Positions 60,301-64,000 of a stretch of DNA of 64,000 nucleotides are shown piece after piece; the stretch's first letter is position 1; every line of letters begins with the position of its first letter. Source of the stretch: Blasia pusilla (lineage: Eukaryota; Marchantiophyta; Marchantiopsida; Blasiales); the NCBI GenBank assembly GCA_050084515.1, contig CM114271.1:57536001-57600000 (forward strand). The letters run 5' to 3'. The position numbers were made by a program, and so were the translations under genes. The notes beneath the pieces are model-generated. The model ran no database searches. It worked only from the letters and a program-made list of their open reading frames with translations, and had not been told where the DNA came from.

Positions 60301-63199
60301 GCCTCTCATGCCGTTTTTCTCTGCTGGAATATGTTCATCTGTGTTCAGGATGAAATCTGCATGTCAGTCGCAGACAAAGGAGGACTCAAATTGGTCTTAC
60401 AGTTCATCACAACATCGATGGAACAAAATAACAGGCTTATGGCAAGGAGTTCTTGTATTCTGCTATCTCAGGTGCAAATTCACTCTTGCTTTCTCTGTTA
60501 ACAATGAGAAATCATGTTTGTTTTGAACCCTTTTTTTGCAAGTTTTGTCCACCATTTTTAATTAATTATTTACGAACCTTGAATATTCATCAATGCATAC
60601 TCTTCGTGAGTGTCTCAAAAGTCTCCCCTCTTCTTCATCTTACTTGATCTTAATGTTTTAGACTGGCCAGGTACTTACATATCTGTAATTCTACACTCAC
60701 GTGCTGACTTTCCATCTGACTCAATGTATTGTCCATATCTTCACGTTTTACTCATCATTGTCCTGTGTTGGAATTGTGAGGATCCTTCATTACAAAATCT
60801 TACCTCCAAAATACTGTTCCCCACATGAATTTCCAGTCGGGGCAGCCTTTCACTTCTGAAATAAGTGAGGATTCACTTGGACTTCATTGTAGGACCAGTG
60901 GGAACTCCAAAAGTTTCTGTATGATCTGCTTCGATTTTTTTCAATATGAGTTCCACTCATGGACTTTCAGGTCTATTTCACAGCTTGCAGGCAGTGATGC
61001 CAACAAGGATGCAATTGTACAGCTTGGAGGAATGGATCAGCTCGTGAAACTCATCTCTATATTCTCTGAAGATGCCTCTGTGGTCCAAGAGGTACATTAT
61101 CTGGAGATAATCCCCTTTCCTTTAACTTATCTTGAATCTCTCCTTGGAAATGGGGTACGTTAATTTACTGCCTACCTTAATCACCTCTCACTCTTAAACA
61201 GTTCTGTGAAAGACTCTGGTACATCCCGTCTGACTCTATATCTACCTATGAGAATAGATTAAAGCTTCATGATAATCTAACCCCATCTTGTCAATGAATT
61301 GAAGTCTATTATGATCTTAATGGAAAGTTCTGGCTTTAGGCTCCTAGTCAAAGAGCTTGCATGATCTTGGCATTTTGTGGAGATAATACTTTGACTCATA
61401 GTCTGAAAATTCCAAGTCTCGGGGCTTCCAATTTGTGCTAGAACTGTCCTAATGCCTAATTCTAAAGCCCCAACAGGCCTCAAAAGTTGTCGCTTTCAGG
61501 CACAGGGGGGATTCTGAACATGTTTCTCATCATTCTAAGGAGTTTTCACCTACTACGGTCAAACTTGTAGTTGTTCACCATATCTCAAATTGGAGCTTGC
61601 AGGGTTTGACGGACATTGCCGTCTTGACACTGAGAAATCCTTCAAATGCCAGTCAAGCTGTGAAGGCTGGAGTGGTGGATGTAACTGCAGAGATGATGGA
61701 GAAGCACGTTTCTGCCCCAAACTTGCAACGACAGGCATGTCAGCTTCTGCGGAATCTAGCTGTCAGAAATGTGGAGAACAGGTATGCACTTACTGATATG
61801 TGTCATTTCCGGACCGTGTTGGCGATTTATACGAGGTGGGTTTGAGTATGTTGTGGTTGGTACTCCTATTCTGTTTGGGAATATCAATGAATGAAACTCT
61901 TCACTAGTTAACTATTCCTGTTAGACTTCAGATAACTGACATCTTAGAGGTTCTCACAAAATGAGGACTGAAGTGTATGGAATTATTCCAAATGAGCCCA
62001 GGGAGTTAAACTCTCCAATAGGGTGGACTGGTAGAGGGACCTTACGTACTACGGATTGTATTAGAATATCAGAGTTTCTCTACAACCTAGCTCTCACAAG
62101 CACACTTAGTGCAATAGCAACCACTCAGGTTAGTAGTAGTAGACATCTTCATAGCAACCACTCAGGTTAGTACTACTAGACACCTTTCATCACAAGACTC
62201 ACTGAACCCGAGGTCAGCAGACAACTCAGTCTGTATGCAGAAGCACACTTAGTGCTTTTTTAGCACACTGCACTACTAAGGTCAGAAGAACACTACACTC
62301 AGGTAAGCAAAGCACACGCGGTGCTGCTCAATCAGCTCCTCAACCTCAGAAACTTGTGTACAGAAAGGTGTGAGAATATCTATTCGCAGGGCACCCTCGA
62401 GGGGTTATATACAGCCAAAGGATGAAGTTCTAGGATTTAGGGTTGTAAGGTTAGGGCTTGCTGCTCATAATAATTCACAGAATTACGGTGGTAAATCTAC
62501 GGTAACAACAAATTCCTATTTACTGTGGTCAAACACTAAATTACTGTAGTAATTCTATAAGTTAGTTTTCACTTTAGTAAAATCCAATTTACTATGATCT
62601 TACAACAGATAGCATGATGTATAGTTAGTGTGCTGCCAAAAGAATGTGCAAATTTTTTGCCACTCGCACTTGAGTAGACCTGTTTATGTGCATGTAACGT
62701 CTGGATGATAAAAATTTACTCCCATTTCCTAGCTCTCAACATTCAGTTGTATTTAGGGTCTACTTTACGGAAGGATGAGTCAACAAGGGCAACGTCACGC
62801 AAGTAGTTAGTATTTGTATTCTATCTTGGATATGTTGACCATTTGAGGAAGATTATCACTTAAAAAGGTCTCATTCACCCAGAGTGCAACACTCAACTAT
62901 GTCCAGAAATTACCGAGAATGTGATGTGAGAATAGGACGAGAATCATCTCTAGGAAGTTTTCCTGGCCTCTTAAATGAAGTTAGTAAAGATGGACTGAAG
63001 ATTCTGGTCTACATCGTAGCATGCCATAGTAGTAGATTCAAGCTCCTTCTGATCTACGCTTTTTTGGATTGGCAGGCCCGTCATTTTGGAGAAAGGTCTG
63101 GAGTCATTGATAAGAAAGGCCAAGGCTAAACATGCAACTTGCAAAGATGCAGCCTCAGCTGCCCTTAGAGACCTTGGCTTTGATGATTACAACCGTTAG
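57386..63199 (+). CDS. ARMC6: Armadillo repeat-containing protein 6-like (ARMC6), eight exons
   Basis: Exons: 57386-57530, 58598-58963, 59266-59555, 59813-59944, 60349-60471, 60984-61091, 61603-61781, 63076-63199. All introns have GT/AG borders and the CDS sums to 1467 nt (488 aa plus TAG), so the frame closes exactly. The N-terminus KVQISQEAFDSVVKENVDEF then LQGVDLSGIIT is the ARMC6 signature. The rest is ARM-repeat helices, e.g. SVADKGGLKLVLQFI, LAGSDANKDAIVQLGGMDQL, DIAVLTLRNPSNASQAVKAG and RQACQLLRNLAVRN. The C-terminus is KHATCKDAASAALRDLGFDD. Length is usual for ARMC6 (about 480-500 aa). It is a conserved eukaryotic protein with a poorly known role, probably a protein-binding scaffold. 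Start chosen as the first ATG of the conserved N-terminus. No damage seen. Confidence 0.95.
61782..63075 (+). other. Long intron 7 of ARMC6 with possible small insertion
   Basis: 1294 bp, compared with 248-511 bp for introns 2-6 (intron 1 is 1067 bp). It contains a direct repeat AGCAACCACTCAGGTTAGTA (62107 region and 62154 region) and CACACTTAGTGC-type repeats. A TATA-like GGGGTTATATACAGCC at about 62402 suggests a piece of a small LTR-type element, but no ends were defined. Confidence 0.35.
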
Positions 63200-64000
63200 T
63201 TTGAGGGACTCATTCTAGCAAGGATCTGGATTACTGTTGTTTACCAAACTTGTCTGTCCTGATCACCATAGTGTAAATGTACTTGGGGGCATAATGTCAC
63301 ATTTGTGCATCACTAATATGAGATGGTCTTCCTCATGTCCCAATCATTCTTTGACTTCTTAAAGTGCACGATAATGCAGATGGCCTTCAACTGGTGCAAT
63401 AGCCCTAAATGTCAATGTGTTCTAGATTGAGGCAACGCCTGTCAAATTTCAGAGGAAGCACATCAAATTGTCTTTCCTCAAAGATATTTTTATCTTTATT
63501 ATTAAGATGATGGGTTTACAAATTTTTTCTCATGTCTTTGACACGAGTCACCAGGACTCCTCTTCTCATGTCATACATCTTACACTTTAAAGATTTAAAG
63601 TAAGGGTAAAGACATGAATTAGAAAAATGACGTAAACTGCTGCAGCTCCCAAGTGGATTTAAACAAGACTAAATAAGAGGAACCACTTTCCGGATGCTAA
63701 TGGAGGGGGTTATACAATCAAATATTTCTATTGGAGTGAACTTGGTTTTGGAGTATGTGGGAGAAGATTTTGAACACCATGGAATATAGATATAACACAC
63801 ATGAACATATTGCATCATTACTAGTGTGGAGCCCTCATTACTTGGAATTAACCATACATCGTTTCTAATTCTTAAAAAAAATTTGTAGAACGAGAAACTT
63901 CTTTTTTGTCCAATGTGTTTAGGGCCAGGTCAAAACAAAAAAAATTGAAGAATGAGAACATTTCTTGTTGTCCAGCGGTGTTTAGGACAAGGTCAAAAAT
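63200..64000. other. 3' flank of ARMC6
   Basis: Holds the presumed 3' UTR. At the very end, two copies of a roughly 60-bp unit (GAGAAACTTCTTTTTTGTCC... and GAGAACATTTCTTGTTGTCC..., each followed by GTGTTTAGGRCMAGGTCAAAA) start near 63888 and 63956 and run off the window, so a tandem repeat or another element begins here. Confidence 0.5.

Overview
This is a nuclear window from a land plant. It has two spliced host genes near its ends (a GDSL esterase/lipase on the minus strand and an ARMC6-type armadillo protein on the plus strand), introns with plant-like GT/AG borders, and about 50 kb of nested plant-type transposons between them: Helitrons, a MULE, Ty3/gypsy elements and PIF/Harbinger relics. 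The cytosine methyltransferase inside one gypsy element has canonical (non-permuted) motif order and looks DNMT3-like. That hints at a non-seed plant (bryophyte, lycophyte or fern) but does not prove it.

Layout. 1.4-3.4 kb: a five-exon GDSL gene whose exons close in frame at 366 aa. 4.47 to about 26.8 kb: a decayed autonomous Helitron (A) on the minus strand with a CTAG 3' terminus at 4466. It is split by two insertions: (i) a 16,465-bp MULE (4513-20977) with 78-bp TIRs and a perfect 9-bp target duplication, and (ii) a truncated minus-strand gypsy element (22321-24665: 1.2-kb LTR, primer-binding site, gag). The MULE holds a decayed transposase, a second spliced gene of unknown function, possible captured coding fragments, a 1.4-kb polypyrimidine tandem array, and dozens of copies of the heptamer AGCCGCC/GGCGGCT, which is the plant GCC-box core. 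The heptamer has one orientation left of the transposase and mostly the other to its right, and also fills introns. 27-33 kb is AT-rich intergenic DNA with microsatellites and Helitron termini. 35.2-36.0 kb is a solo LTR. About 36.1-49.96 kb is a second decayed Helitron (B) on the plus strand, interrupted in its Rep ORF by a 9.8-kb Ty3/gypsy element (36560-46394). 50.05-50.22 kb is a 171-bp non-autonomous Helitron. 51.6-55.8 kb holds relics of a PIF/Harbinger transposase (+) and a probable Myb/SANT-like partner ORF (-). 57.4-63.2 kb is an eight-exon ARMC6-like gene whose CDS closes exactly at 1467 nt (488 aa).

The most notable object is the 9.8-kb gypsy element. Its pol reading frame carries, between protease and reverse transcriptase, a complete-looking C5 cytosine methyltransferase domain (motifs I, IV, VI, VIII, IX, X in order), and a PHD finger follows the integrase. 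An element that carries both a DNA-methylation writer and a histone-tail-reader-type finger suggests control of its own epigenetic state or of integration targeting. This copy is inactivated by stops, frameshifts, a disrupted protease site and loss of the 5' LTR end. The second notable object is the giant MULE loaded with GCC-box heptamers.

All calls come from reading the sequence by eye. Family names rest on recognised motifs; no database search was possible.
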